DNA of 23,405 nt from UBA920 sp038257015 (GCA_038257015.1 JBBSJS010000011.1:1-23405), one strand, 5' to 3'. Shown: positions 1 through 9,318, numbered from the stretch's first letter. The notes: generated by a model not told the origin, from the sequence alone. Numbers and translations: made by a program.

Positions 1-1295
1 AATTTATTCAAAACAATTACAGTGGCGACCAAGAGAAACAACTCATACTTAGCTCATTGGTTAATAGTAAGTTGGTGCCAGACAAAGTGGCCAGTAGTGA
101 GTATTTATCCATAGCTAATAATTTAATTGAAGCCAGACGCAACGCAGAATGTGCTTCAACATATACCTTACAAGATTGGACTCAAACAGACTTTTACAGC
201 AAACTGGCTGAATCTGGCAGTGAAAAATGTAATGCAGCGTTTTCATTTTCAGACTTAAATGATGAAGCCTCTACTATTTTACAGAAGAGCCGAGCTGCAG
301 CTCAGGTAGAGCTTGCTAATGGACAGGGCTTTCAAAGCACTAGAGGTTGTGTTGATGTAACTCAACAAGATAACCAAATCCGCACTCAAGCAGCGGAGTT
401 GTCTAGGTCTGTAGAAGTTTCTAAGAATGCTCGGATGGAATTTGACCGCTCTGGTGGCGATAAAGCTTCTCCTTCTTATGCTGAGCTGTTAAAAAAAGAA
501 AATGAAGCTAATCAGCAAATGTTAGCTGCACCACAACGCGTGGGCGGGGGAATCGTTACTGCTTGTAGTTTGATCACCGATCCAGGTGGATTTGTAGCTA
601 ACCAGTTAAATAATTATGTTAATCAATGGTTAGAACAATCGAGCAGTTTGAAGCAAGAGAACTTGCCGTTGTTTGCTCAACTAGCTCGTCGCATCTCTGG
701 TAAATTATTCGGTGATATTATTTTGAAGAAAGAAAAGCCTGGAGAAGTCTTTAGTAATTTAGGTGGAAACTTCTTAAATGCAGGATTAAGTACAGCAGCT
801 TCATTATCAAATATTCCAGTTACTTACACTGGCACGCAAACTCCAATTACTGGTGGTGATATCTCTGGTCAACAGTCAACCCCAACCCCAACTCAAAATA
901 CGAATACTCTTTCGGCATTTTTCTCAGCACAGGGTTCTACAGCTTCATCTGGTACAACATTAACACCAGGAACTAGATATTCATTAAACATTGATATAAG
1001 TCGCTTAACACAAGACTACCCATCTACTGTGTTTAGAAATGCAACTGTAACAAATAGACCTTTAAATACTCAGCTATACAACTCACCTGTTACACCAGCA
1101 CAATTAGAAGCTCGACGTATTGTAATACCTTTACCAACGTTGGAAGTTTCTGGAACACTTGAGATTACTATTAACATGATGATTGCCGGAGCCACTGTAC
1201 CGTTTACTTACTCGGTTGACTACCGAGTTGCTACTGGTAGCGTACAAGGACGCAGTACTGGCATACCACTAGTACCATTCGTTTCGGCTCGTTAG
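1..1295 (+). CDS. Exported-type protein of the secretion locus, 5' partial, unrecognised
   Basis: The reading frame is open from the first complete codon (base 3) to TAG at 1293-1295, so the gene starts outside the window; the TTG at 57 is only an internal candidate start. I do not recognise a family. The visible part is hydrophilic and Gln/Asn/Ser-rich, with four scattered cysteines in its N-terminal half (for example NAEC, SEKC, RGCVD, TACSL) that could form disulfides outside the cell. A Thr/Pro/Ser-rich linker at about residues 265-300 precedes a C-terminal part of about 110 residues with alternating beta-type hydrophobics. No membrane segment is visible in this part. It is the first of three co-directional genes ending at the terminator near 2691 and precedes the VirB6-like gene, so an extracytoplasmic role in the secretion machine is likely. 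That role is inferred from context only. Confidence 0.75.
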   Translation, partial: FIQNNYSGDQEKQLILSSLVNSKLVPDKVASSEYLSIANNLIEARRNAECASTYTLQDWTQTDFYSKLAESGSEKCNAAFSFSDLNDEASTILQKSRAAAQVELANGQGFQSTRGCVDVTQQDNQIRTQAAELSRSVEVSKNARMEFDRSGGDKASPSYAELLKKENEANQQMLAAPQRVGGGIVTACSLITDPGGFVANQLNNYVNQWLEQSSSLKQENLPLFAQLARRISGKLFGDIILKKEKPGEVFSNLGGNFLNAGLSTAASLSNIPVTYTGTQTPITGGDISGQQSTPTPTQNTNTLSAFFSAQGSTASSGTTLTPGTRYSLNIDISRLTQDYPSTVFRNATVTNRPLNTQLYNSPVTPAQLEARRIVIPLPTLEVSGTLEITINMMIAGATVPFTYSVDYRVATGSVQGRSTGIPLVPFVSAR

Positions 1296-1309
1296 TTATC
1301 TTTACGATT

Positions 1310-1561
1310 ATGAAAAATACACTTACAGAAAAACAGAAAATATTTGTCACCGTAGGGGCCACTTTAATGGTTGTGGGTTTGGCTTGGTTCGGTATCAAAC
1401 AACAATCTTCTGTTCTTACGCTAAAAGCACCTGAAACTTTTACTGAAGTAGAAATAGCAGCTGAACCAATCGAAGTAGGTAATGTACTAGGGGAGTTTGA
1501 AAATGCTAATCAACCAACTAATCCTTTAGAAGGAATTTATGTCAATCCATTTAGTGAATAA
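1310..1561 (+). CDS. Small single-pass membrane protein (83 aa), unknown
   Basis: The ATG lies 14 nt after the previous stop, and the gene overlaps the next one by 23 nt, so it belongs to one transcript with both. The protein has a short Lys-rich N-terminus, one hydrophobic helix at about residues 12-28 (FVTVGATLMVVGLAWFGI), then an acidic, Pro/Asn-containing tail of about 50 residues that should face outside. No Shine-Dalgarno sequence is obvious before the ATG, so translation probably depends on the upstream gene. No family is recognised. The overlap with a Cys-rich exported protein suggests the two may act together at the cell surface (inference). Confidence 0.72.
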   Translation: MKNTLTEKQKIFVTVGATLMVVGLAWFGIKQQSSVLTLKAPETFTEVEIAAEPIEVGNVLGEFENANQPTNPLEGIYVNPFSE

Positions 1562-2678
1562 TTTTATTAAGACAGCTTTAATCGTTGTTGCGGTAACTGC
1601 AACATTTATTTCAAGTTGGAGTGTGGTACGTGCTGAAACTATTGTTCAGCAACCTTCTTTGATTACACGGATGAGTCAATCATTAGGTGCCGACAATGGT
1701 ATGGTGTTGGAAGCTTTTTCTGTAAAAGTGCCAGTATTCCCTCGTGGTTATGTTTATCCAATCGCTCAATTGGGAAATTGTAATAATGCCCAAGAGTGTT
1801 TTGTGTATTGTGAAGATCCGCAGAATATTACAGTGTGCGCCACTGTTGCATCCCAGCAAGGTTACATGTCGGCAAGTGGTGCTCGTAAAGCGATTGAGTT
1901 TGCGAAATTAATTAACAATGGTTATCTTGCAAACTGTAATACCATGAATGAATGTATTAAACTTTGCGACAACGTCAATGTCCAAGCTGATTGCCAACAG
2001 CTAGTTGCAAGTATAAATAACAACGCCAGTGTTCTAGGAGCTCAAGATGGTGACAACTTCTTAGGACGGTCAATTTTTGAAACCTGTGATCAGTTTGATA
2101 ATTGCGAAACTATGAACAGTAGTGGAGTATTAAATAATACTTATGCTCAATTTAAAGCTAGCGGAAGTTTGCCATCGATTTGTGTGGATGGTCAGCAGTG
2201 CTTTAACTACTGTTTAGTGAATTCTACTACTTCAGGTTGTTCTCAATTTGTATCAGCAGTTGGTGGAGTGGACATAAGTAACTCTCATGTCTTCAAAGCA
2301 AGTAACTTATCTTCTGGAGGATTGTCTTATGAACAAATATTAAATAATCAGTATGATCCAGAAGCTGGTTCTGGCGGCGGTTCTGATACAGGAAGTCCAA
2401 CAACTCCACAGATTAATATAAATGATATTCAATCGTGTATTTACAACAATCAAGCAGGTGTTAATGAGACCACGATTACTCCAGATCAATACAATAGGGT
2501 CAATGAAAGCAACTTGGCTTGCCAAGAAAGATACACTCCGGAAATAAACACAGAACAAATGGCGGAACAAAATCAGCAAAAAGCTTCTTCAGGGATAAGC
2601 AACATTTCTCAGTGTATATTGGCTAGTGCAAATATTACTGCTGATATCTCAAGATGCTTGTCGATACAATCCCAGTAA
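1539..2678 (+). CDS. Secreted protein with C-x5-C-x3-C-x8-C cysteine repeats (379 aa)
   Basis: ATG at 1539 is preceded by AGAAGGA at a good distance and lies inside the end of the previous gene. The N-terminus is a signal peptide: hydrophobic residues 11-27 and a probable cleavage after VVRA (residue 32). Three complete cysteine modules have exactly the same spacing: Cys81/87/91/100, Cys133/139/143/152 and Cys215/221/225/234. A half module sits at Cys183/189. The modules share the look C-N-x-x-x-x-C-x-x-(Y/L)-C. A Gly/Ser-rich linker (about 275-290) leads to a C-terminal region with four more cysteines. Exported proteins with repeats like this are frequent in Patescibacteria; their function is not known to me. 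It is the last gene before a strong terminator. Disulfide-stabilised surface or pilus-like adhesion is a reasonable guess only. Confidence 0.85.
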   Translation: MSIHLVNNFIKTALIVVAVTATFISSWSVVRAETIVQQPSLITRMSQSLGADNGMVLEAFSVKVPVFPRGYVYPIAQLGNCNNAQECFVYCEDPQNITVCATVASQQGYMSASGARKAIEFAKLINNGYLANCNTMNECIKLCDNVNVQADCQQLVASINNNASVLGAQDGDNFLGRSIFETCDQFDNCETMNSSGVLNNTYAQFKASGSLPSICVDGQQCFNYCLVNSTTSGCSQFVSAVGGVDISNSHVFKASNLSSGGLSYEQILNNQYDPEAGSGGGSDTGSPTTPQININDIQSCIYNNQAGVNETTITPDQYNRVNESNLACQERYTPEINTEQMAEQNQQKASSGISNISQCILASANITADISRCLSIQSQ

Positions 2679-2690
2679 CAAATTATCGAA

Positions 2691-2726
2691 AAACTCCCTC
2701 TATATATAATATAGAGGGAGTTTTTT
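2691..2726 (+). terminator. Rho-independent terminator ending the first transcript
   Basis: Thirteen bases after the Cys-repeat gene, ACTCCCTCTATAT pairs with ATATAGAGGGAGT over a very short loop, followed by T6 at 2721-2726. The reverse strand also ends in a T run, so it could work both ways. Confidence 0.92.
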
Positions 2727-2783
2727 AAATTGATCCAGTATTTCTCAGTATACTATCGAGCCTTTTTTACACAGGTGGAAAGT

Positions 2784-2822
2784 TTGGTTTTCTAACCCCT
2801 AATATGGTATAATTTAAATAAG
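2784..2822 (+). promoter_or_regulatory. Promoter of the VirB6/VirB4 operon
   Basis: TATAAT at 2808-2813 has the extended -10 TGG just before it, with TTGGTT at 2784-2789 as a possible -35 (18-bp spacing). The 13-nt core AATATGGTATAAT and the downstream AAATAAG and TTTTAGGA recur before the propeller gene at 13687-13722, so the two units probably share control. The GTG start at 2847 would leave a leader of about 27 nt. Confidence 0.75.
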
Positions 2823-2846
2823 TTTTAGGACATTTTAACCACATTT

Positions 2847-5800
2847 GTGACCAAGAAACCAAGACAAAAACTAAACAATTTATTGAGATTCCGATATTTT
2901 AAGGCAGCTTTAGTCCTACTTTTTGTGTTCGCACAAATAGCAGGCTTTTTTGTTGGTGGTAATGATGCCACGGCTCAGGATTTAGTGTGCGATATGGACA
3001 CTCTTCATACAGGAACCGATGGAAACCCAACCTATTTTACTTATAAAGTGGAGTCTGATAGAACCAAAGTAAAATGGGATGAAGAGTTTAATGTGCAATT
3101 TACACTCTTCTTCAGGACGGACAGTGCTTCTCAACAACTCGCACGAGCTTGTGCAGGGAAAAGATTTGATTTCATAGTCTATCCTTATCACAACAGTACT
3201 GGCAACTATTCATATTATGATCCTGGGATATCTACATCCGCACAGTATTTTACTGGTACATCTGGAACTGGTTTCGCTGCGAGGAAAAAAGTGACCATGA
3301 AAGCTATGGGAGCACCAGAAATACCCACTGATCCAAATGACCCTACGAAAATCATAAGTGCTTACCCAGTTGCTAATGATCCAAGATCTAGAGGGTTGGA
3401 CTTACATGGACATGTAACTGAAGCTTATGTGTCTAGTTTCTACTCCTCACCAGCTGTTAGGGTAATTTATTCTTTAGACATTCAACAAGAACAGCCAAGA
3501 ACACTTCCTGCTTTACCAACAGGTGTAACTCCTGACACAACTACACCGACTACCGGAACTGGTAGCACAAAAGATGCACAAAGCATCACCTTTAAAGTAA
3601 TGAAAAGCGGCGAAGAAGGCTTGAGAAGTAAATACAGAGTTTTACTGCAAGAAAAAGCTCCTTTTGATAAGATGGTCTTTGGTGCAAATGGCCTACCCAA
3701 GATAAATGTTGATTGGGGAACACCAGAAAGCAAGCTAACAATCAATGATCAGTTAAAGATACCTAAGAAAAACTATCAATTGGGGTTTGAGCCGTATTAT
3801 AGGTATACCTGGATCGGTTTTAATACGTTCGATACCAAAATTGATCCAGATGGTTGTACTTCAGGATATTTAACTGAAAGCTGTAAAAATGTCGTTTTTA
3901 CCGAAGGTAATGCAAATGGCAAGGTTTCTACCGAGCAAATCTTGTTACCAGTAGGTTTTGACCCAGCCTTATACAACTCAGCATGGGCCAAAACTGAATT
4001 CGCCAACAAGACTGCGGAAGCTGGTAAACCACTTGGTTTGGTTGATTTTAGGGTGGTGCCTATTATTTGGGCAAACGATGCCACTCTGATTAATAATCCT
4101 ACTGGTTGGTATTCTTATGTATACGGAAGTACTCCTATTAAGTTTACTGTTGAAGTTTATAAAACTGAAGCTGACATTAAAGCAGCTTGTGAAGCCGACA
4201 CAGCAGTCACGGATAAAACAATCTGTAATGATGCACAGAAAATGCGTTACCAGGTTGGTTCTTTCGTGGAAGGGACCACGGGTACAGACCAACAATCTTC
4301 TGGCGGTCTAGGCGAAACACTTTTAGACTTTATTCGTAAAGTGATTACTCACTTGTTATCTTTGCTAACAAGTTTGGTTTACTACGTATTTAGTTATATC
4401 GTCGCCCCTTTCTTAGTAGCGATTCTAAAAATTCAAGCTTATAAGGATGATTTTGTCAGTGTGATTTATCCCGGATGGTTAATCTTGCGCAATATCTCAA
4501 ACATCATTTTTATCATCGCACTTTTGGCAATCGGCTTAGGTACGATGTTTAGAGTTAATGGTTATCAGGCTCGTAGTCTGGTAATCAACTTGGTTCTGAT
4601 GGCGTTACTGATAAACTTCAGTCTAGTATTTGCTCAAGGAGTAGTGGCTTTGGCAGACACCGTGCAGGCTCAGTTCTTACCTGGTGATAGTCAGGTCATA
4701 AACGCGCTTGCGGCGAAGCTTATGGTGGAACCCCTTCAGTTACTGAGAGATTCAACAGGTGGTCAAGGTTTTGGTGCGAGTACGGCTCTCGCCGATATTT
4801 CTAAAGCCTTTGTGTTATTACTGTTTTCTGTTGCTGCTTTATTTGCATTCGTCGCGGTGGCAGCTTTCTTGATGGTTAGGTTAATAGCTCTATGGGTTTT
4901 GTATTTACTTTCTCCACTTGCATATGCATCCTATGTTTTACCCCAAACACAAAAATATTTTAAACAGTGGTGGACAGAGTTTATTAAATACGCTTTCATC
5001 GGTGCGGGCTTGGCATTTTTCTTGAACATGGCCGCATTACTTGCAGGTGGTGAATTTTTCCAAAGAGCGAATTTTGGAGAAGGTGATGGTTTTGCTGCTG
5101 GTGCAATTAACTTTGTGTTGATGTCTGCACAAAACTTAGCTGTGATTGGCTTTATGATTGTCGGTATGAAGTTAGCTGCTAAATCTGGAGTAGCAGGAGC
5201 TAAAGGTATAACAGACTTTGCGGCAAATGCAACCAAGGGGACTTTCAAACTTGCAAATATGGGCAAGCAGGCTTTATCAAATAAAGCTTTTGGAGGAATG
5301 TCTCAGAAGGAGGGTTGGAAAGGATTGGTTGGCAAGGCTGGCTTAGCAGTAAGTAATCCAATTATGGCTGGTAAAGCAGGTAAGGAAAAAGGTAAAGCTT
5401 GGCTTGATAAAGGACGTAAGAAATTTGAGGGTAATATCGCCGGAATTTATGGTAGTAATAAACCTATTCTTGGTAATTCTATTAAGGAAGAACGCGAGAA
5501 AGTTAAAGAGTTTGTCAGCGATGATGAAAACTATTTAAAATCTCAGCTTGCGAATGGAATTGCTAAGAAAGATAAGGTGCTTACTGGTGCGGGAATGATG
5601 AAGCTTGCCGACACTGGAAAGTTTAAAGACATGGCTGAGACTTTGAATGATGGCATGGGACTGGAAGGTGAAGATAGGTTTAGTAATGACGCGGCTGGTT
5701 TAAATGCCGCTACTAAAGAAATGGTTAAACGAGGCTTGTTAGATGACGGTAAACGCCGAGACATACTGAATGAATTTGACAAAGCAGCAGGGAAAGATAA

Positions 5801-6824
5801 AAAGAACGCCCATTTTGGCGGCAATCTTAAATATGATGCTGACAAAAAAGACTTTGTGGTGCGTGACCTTAGCGATGATGCAGGCCAACAAGGCGCTAAT
5901 GCTCAGTTTGCTGGACCAGATCAAGAAGAGTGGGTTGCGGGGCAAGTTAAAGGACGTAAAAATAATCTTTATGAAGATTTAAAAACTGCCTCCAACGATG
6001 CCACAGTCAAAAAGAACGCCGCTGGACAGCCTGAGTTTACCACTACCATGGCAGCCGTGTTAGCTGAGCAAACTGTTGAAGCTTTGAACAATAATAAGGC
6101 AGCTACTAACTTTAGAGTCAACAATAACGATAAGTTTAAGGTCATGAAAGCAGCTTTTGAAGCCGATAATGGGACAGGCTTACAAGAGCAGATGAAGTTG
6201 CATTATTCTAAGAATTTGGCCAAAGAACGAGGCGTAGAAGTTAATCAGTTAACTCAAGCCGAACGTGATGCTATTGATGACAAAACTACGCAACGTATTG
6301 ATGCTATCCGAAACAACTTGTTGAATGAAAGAACTGATGGCAATGATCAAGATTACCAACAGCAAGGTGGAAATCAACGAACACCACGCGCAACAGTTAT
6401 TGTGGCACCAAATGGTAGACCGCCGCGCGAAGTTGTTAACGAGCAAAATGCTAGGATGGCTCAACAACAAGGACGAAATGTTGATTTAGCAAATCCTAAC
6501 ACTGCAATTGATAATGCAGTAAACCAAGCTCCTCCAAACACACAGGCTAATAATCGAACACCTCAAACACCGCCAGCGGTGAATAATCCTAACCTTCCAA
6601 ATCAGCAACCACCGACTCAAAATACTCAAACACCTCCACCTACAAATCAACAGCCTCAGCCTACAAGAGGTAGAGTAGAGCGTGAAGATCCTCAAGAAGT
6701 TGCAGAGCGAGCAAGAGAAGCGGAAATGAACAGGGCTCAAGCAGAACGAGAAGCTCAAAATAACAACCCAACAGACACTACTCCTCAAGATAACAACACT
6801 CCGCCACCGACAAATAATGTATAA
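2847..6824 (+). CDS. VirB6/TrbL-like type IV secretion channel protein (1325 aa)
   Basis: This is the polytopic inner-membrane channel component. The GTG start gives a basic N-terminus, a hydrophobic signal or anchor at about 19-37 and a possible cleavage after ATA (43). A large extracytoplasmic domain (about 44-485) carries several cysteines, including CxxxxxxxxC in the DGCTSG region. About six membrane segments lie between 490 and 777. They include the W-x-L-x-L-L-S-P-L-A signature around 680-690 that is typical of VirB6-like proteins. A long cytoplasmic tail follows: Lys/Ala/Gly-rich helices to about 1170, then a disordered Gln/Asn/Pro-rich end. At 1325 residues it is far longer than classical VirB6 (about 300), as in other extended VirB6 proteins. 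It heads the operon with PrgI and VirB4. Translocation of DNA or protein is inferred; the substrate is unknown. There is no good ribosome binding site before the GTG. Confidence 0.85.
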   Translation: MTKKPRQKLNNLLRFRYFKAALVLLFVFAQIAGFFVGGNDATAQDLVCDMDTLHTGTDGNPTYFTYKVESDRTKVKWDEEFNVQFTLFFRTDSASQQLARACAGKRFDFIVYPYHNSTGNYSYYDPGISTSAQYFTGTSGTGFAARKKVTMKAMGAPEIPTDPNDPTKIISAYPVANDPRSRGLDLHGHVTEAYVSSFYSSPAVRVIYSLDIQQEQPRTLPALPTGVTPDTTTPTTGTGSTKDAQSITFKVMKSGEEGLRSKYRVLLQEKAPFDKMVFGANGLPKINVDWGTPESKLTINDQLKIPKKNYQLGFEPYYRYTWIGFNTFDTKIDPDGCTSGYLTESCKNVVFTEGNANGKVSTEQILLPVGFDPALYNSAWAKTEFANKTAEAGKPLGLVDFRVVPIIWANDATLINNPTGWYSYVYGSTPIKFTVEVYKTEADIKAACEADTAVTDKTICNDAQKMRYQVGSFVEGTTGTDQQSSGGLGETLLDFIRKVITHLLSLLTSLVYYVFSYIVAPFLVAILKIQAYKDDFVSVIYPGWLILRNISNIIFIIALLAIGLGTMFRVNGYQARSLVINLVLMALLINFSLVFAQGVVALADTVQAQFLPGDSQVINALAAKLMVEPLQLLRDSTGGQGFGASTALADISKAFVLLLFSVAALFAFVAVAAFLMVRLIALWVLYLLSPLAYASYVLPQTQKYFKQWWTEFIKYAFIGAGLAFFLNMAALLAGGEFFQRANFGEGDGFAAGAINFVLMSAQNLAVIGFMIVGMKLAAKSGVAGAKGITDFAANATKGTFKLANMGKQALSNKAFGGMSQKEGWKGLVGKAGLAVSNPIMAGKAGKEKGKAWLDKGRKKFEGNIAGIYGSNKPILGNSIKEEREKVKEFVSDDENYLKSQLANGIAKKDKVLTGAGMMKLADTGKFKDMAETLNDGMGLEGEDRFSNDAAGLNAATKEMVKRGLLDDGKRRDILNEFDKAAGKDKKNAHFGGNLKYDADKKDFVVRDLSDDAGQQGANAQFAGPDQEEWVAGQVKGRKNNLYEDLKTASNDATVKKNAAGQPEFTTTMAAVLAEQTVEALNNNKAATNFRVNNNDKFKVMKAAFEADNGTGLQEQMKLHYSKNLAKERGVEVNQLTQAERDAIDDKTTQRIDAIRNNLLNERTDGNDQDYQQQGGNQRTPRATVIVAPNGRPPREVVNEQNARMAQQQGRNVDLANPNTAIDNAVNQAPPNTQANNRTPQTPPAVNNPNLPNQQPPTQNTQTPPPTNQQPQPTRGRVEREDPQEVAERAREAEMNRAQAEREAQNNNPTDTTPQDNNTPPPTNNV

Positions 6825-6841
6825 GGATTGATTAAGTACGA

Positions 6842-8374
6842 ATGACTCTTACCGAATTTCAAACAAAAATAAACAATTCTGATTGGTCAGAACCAACTAA
6901 GCAACTGTATTTAGATAACTTTTCTAAATTTGGTAATTTTAGTTTGAATTTTATCATGGCTATGACTAATAATGTGGCGGGTAAGTATCAAGCAGAAAAA
7001 GTTGCTCCGATGTTGATTCCCACTGAAAGTTGGGAAGATCTAATTAACAATTTCAGAGATGAAACGATCTTATCTTTGATGGCAAATAATCTTGCGCCGT
7101 TAGATTTGTTCGTACTTGATGCTTTGTTAGCTAGAATTCAAGACATCAGAGCTAATTCTGCGCTTAACGCGAAGCTGTCTCCACAAGTAGATCAAGTCTT
7201 TGTTCTTATCGAACTTTATTATTTATACCGATTACCACTCACTCATGTTGTCCACTTATTCCATAACTCGATTGTGGAGTTGGCAGCTTTTATCGATTTG
7301 CCTTTGGAAACTCAACATCTAATCTATTACAAAAATATTGATAATGTTAATTCAAAGGAAATTATTACTCTAGGAAGTGCGATAGCTAGTGCTTCACAAA
7401 CTGTAGGCAACGACGAAATTCTTATAAATGGTCAACCGGTTGCTCCAACAATTACTAATTGGATAAAAGGTTTTATTGAGTTTGCTTTGTCAGGACAAGA
7501 ACAAAGTATTAGTTACAAGAAAGTTCAGTACTTCACCAAAGATAAAAATTTCCTTAGCTTGTCAGAAGAAAATAAATTCATCCTTACCAGAATCATAAAC
7601 ACTTATGTGTGGCTTAATTACGAGGTACTAAATGAAGCTTCGGTAAAACAATACCGAGAAGTTACTAGATTTAAATGGGAAAGTAAAATATTACTATATC
7701 TTTCTAAGCTGGCACCACAGTATTTTACTTATATTCCAGAAGATGTAGACTTTGACATTTTATCTTTGGGTGACACTTCTGAGCCTAATATTATGGACTC
7801 GCTACTGGGAACAGCTAACCGAAATAGTTCTGTAGTTGAACCAGAGCCAATAAATATCAGGAACAACTCACGCCCGTCATCAATGGATTCTGTTATTTCT
7901 GAAAAGCCTAAAACCATTCAAAATTCTTTGAATGTTGACAGACCGGTTTATAATCCGGAGCCACAACAAGATAACCCACGTCCAGATTTACTTACGCACG
8001 ACTCAAACAAAGACGATACAGTTACTAAATACAATGCTGATGCTTTTCGCAATACAGATACTGGACTAACTTACGATACTCCCAAAGTTGATAAAACTCC
8101 GGACTACGGATTACAACAAGAAAGCTTTGAACAACAAACATCTCAAGGTAGCTCTGATTCAGGCGCTGTGCGACTTGCCTCTGGAAGTAAGGCAATGCAA
8201 GACTTAGACAGGATTACTCGCAAGAACGGTAGATCTGGCGGGGGAATCGTCTTAGATAGAAGTTCTAATGTTCAGGTAGAGGAATTGAGTGGCAATTTAG
8301 CCAAGCAAAAATTGGAAACAACTGAGAAAATTAAACTGAAATTAGACGAATTAAGACAACGAAAAGGTAACTAA
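6842..8374 (+). CDS. Unrecognised operon protein: helical domain plus disordered tail (510 aa)
   Basis: ATG lies 17 nt after the VirB6-like stop, with AAGGATT upstream as a modest ribosome binding site. No signal peptide or clear membrane helix is seen, so it is likely cytoplasmic. Residues 1 to about 310 look like one all-helical folded domain with many aromatic and Leu positions. Residues from about 315 to 455 are Ser/Asn/Pro/Asp-rich and probably disordered. The last 40 or so residues (SGNLAKQKLETTEKIKLKLD and on) form a charged coiled-coil-like helix. The stop overlaps the next ATG (TAATG), so the two proteins are probably made in step. I do not recognise a family. Its place between VirB6 and PrgI suggests a cytoplasmic partner of the channel, perhaps binding the long VirB6 tail (inference). 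Confidence 0.8.
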   Translation: MTLTEFQTKINNSDWSEPTKQLYLDNFSKFGNFSLNFIMAMTNNVAGKYQAEKVAPMLIPTESWEDLINNFRDETILSLMANNLAPLDLFVLDALLARIQDIRANSALNAKLSPQVDQVFVLIELYYLYRLPLTHVVHLFHNSIVELAAFIDLPLETQHLIYYKNIDNVNSKEIITLGSAIASASQTVGNDEILINGQPVAPTITNWIKGFIEFALSGQEQSISYKKVQYFTKDKNFLSLSEENKFILTRIINTYVWLNYEVLNEASVKQYREVTRFKWESKILLYLSKLAPQYFTYIPEDVDFDILSLGDTSEPNIMDSLLGTANRNSSVVEPEPINIRNNSRPSSMDSVISEKPKTIQNSLNVDRPVYNPEPQQDNPRPDLLTHDSNKDDTVTKYNADAFRNTDTGLTYDTPKVDKTPDYGLQQESFEQQTSQGSSDSGAVRLASGSKAMQDLDRITRKNGRSGGGIVLDRSSNVQVEELSGNLAKQKLETTEKIKLKLDELRQRKGN

Positions 8375-9318
8375 TGCTTAATCAACAAAAGGTCGCGCAT
8401 CTCACAGCTTTAATTAATCAATCAAAAATATTAACCGACAAGGAAAAGTCGGACTGGTTAGGTTTGGTTGAGTTGATGAATGATAAGCAGTTAGGAGAGT
8501 TAGAAGATATCTTAGTTAATACTAAGCCTCAATCTCAAGTCGCTCAAAGTCCAAACCCTGAAACACTTAAACAACCAAACCCAGCAAAGCCAGATTTGTC
8601 CAGTGAGGTCTCTCCGGATTTATCACACATATCAAATTTACCAGTCGGTTTAACACAAATGACCAAACCGCCTGAATCAGCAAGTGGCGACTATAACACA
8701 CCGGCTAATCTAAGATCTGCTTTTGTTAAATCTGGACAGCGACTTAATCCAACTCCAGTAGCACCGATTAAACCAGTTTTACCAAAGCCAGCCGAGCAGG
8801 GAGCTCCATCATTCCCACCGGCAAAACCAACTGAGCAAGCTCCAATCACAAGAGCTCCAATCGGGAGAACAGCTCCACAAAGTAGTGCTGTAGAACCCGT
8901 AAACTCAAGCGTAAAAAATGCTTCAATTAGTTCACAGGAGATTATCACGGGAGGAGTAGAACAAAGCTCGTCACAGCCACCAATATCAGAACTAATTTCA
9001 AAACCAGAACAGCAAAAACAGCTTCAAAAAACTGCAGCAGAGATTAACGACTTGAATGGGATTAAAGAACTTACTTTTCATCAATTCCGCAATTATTATT
9101 ACGATTCTACTTTAAAAGCAGTTCAGGATTTAGTTTTGAGGTTAGGGTATTTCGCAGTAATTGTTGCATTGGAGAATAGCCCTGCTTATAAGACATACAT
9201 TGATACTGGCAAAATATTGCTTGGTGATAGCTCTCAGGACGCATCACAAATGTTTTCCAAGCTGGAGTTCGAAGAGTTTACTGATTTACTCTTAGATATG
9301 CGTGTAAATGTTAACTAA
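8374..9318 (+). CDS. Unrecognised operon protein: two small domains joined by a Pro-rich linker (314 aa)
   Basis: ATG overlaps the previous TAA by one base (TAATG), the classic sign of translational coupling. A short helical N-terminal domain (about 1-50, with LTDKEKSDWLGLVELMND) is followed by about 170 residues of Pro/Ser/Gln-rich, probably unfolded linker. A compact C-terminal domain (about 228-314) is rich in aromatics and Leu, with FHQFRNYYYDSTLKAVQD at its start. There is no signal peptide or membrane helix. The N-terminal motif (helix, loop with D-K-E-K, helix ending in L-x-x-L-E-D-I-L) resembles in general style the first 35 residues of the upstream 510-aa protein, so the two might share a small helical module. 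No known family is recognised. It is probably a flexible cytoplasmic adaptor of the secretion machine (inference from context). Confidence 0.78.
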   Translation: MLNQQKVAHLTALINQSKILTDKEKSDWLGLVELMNDKQLGELEDILVNTKPQSQVAQSPNPETLKQPNPAKPDLSSEVSPDLSHISNLPVGLTQMTKPPESASGDYNTPANLRSAFVKSGQRLNPTPVAPIKPVLPKPAEQGAPSFPPAKPTEQAPITRAPIGRTAPQSSAVEPVNSSVKNASISSQEIITGGVEQSSSQPPISELISKPEQQKQLQKTAAEINDLNGIKELTFHQFRNYYYDSTLKAVQDLVLRLGYFAVIVALENSPAYKTYIDTGKILLGDSSQDASQMFSKLEFEEFTDLLLDMRVNVN

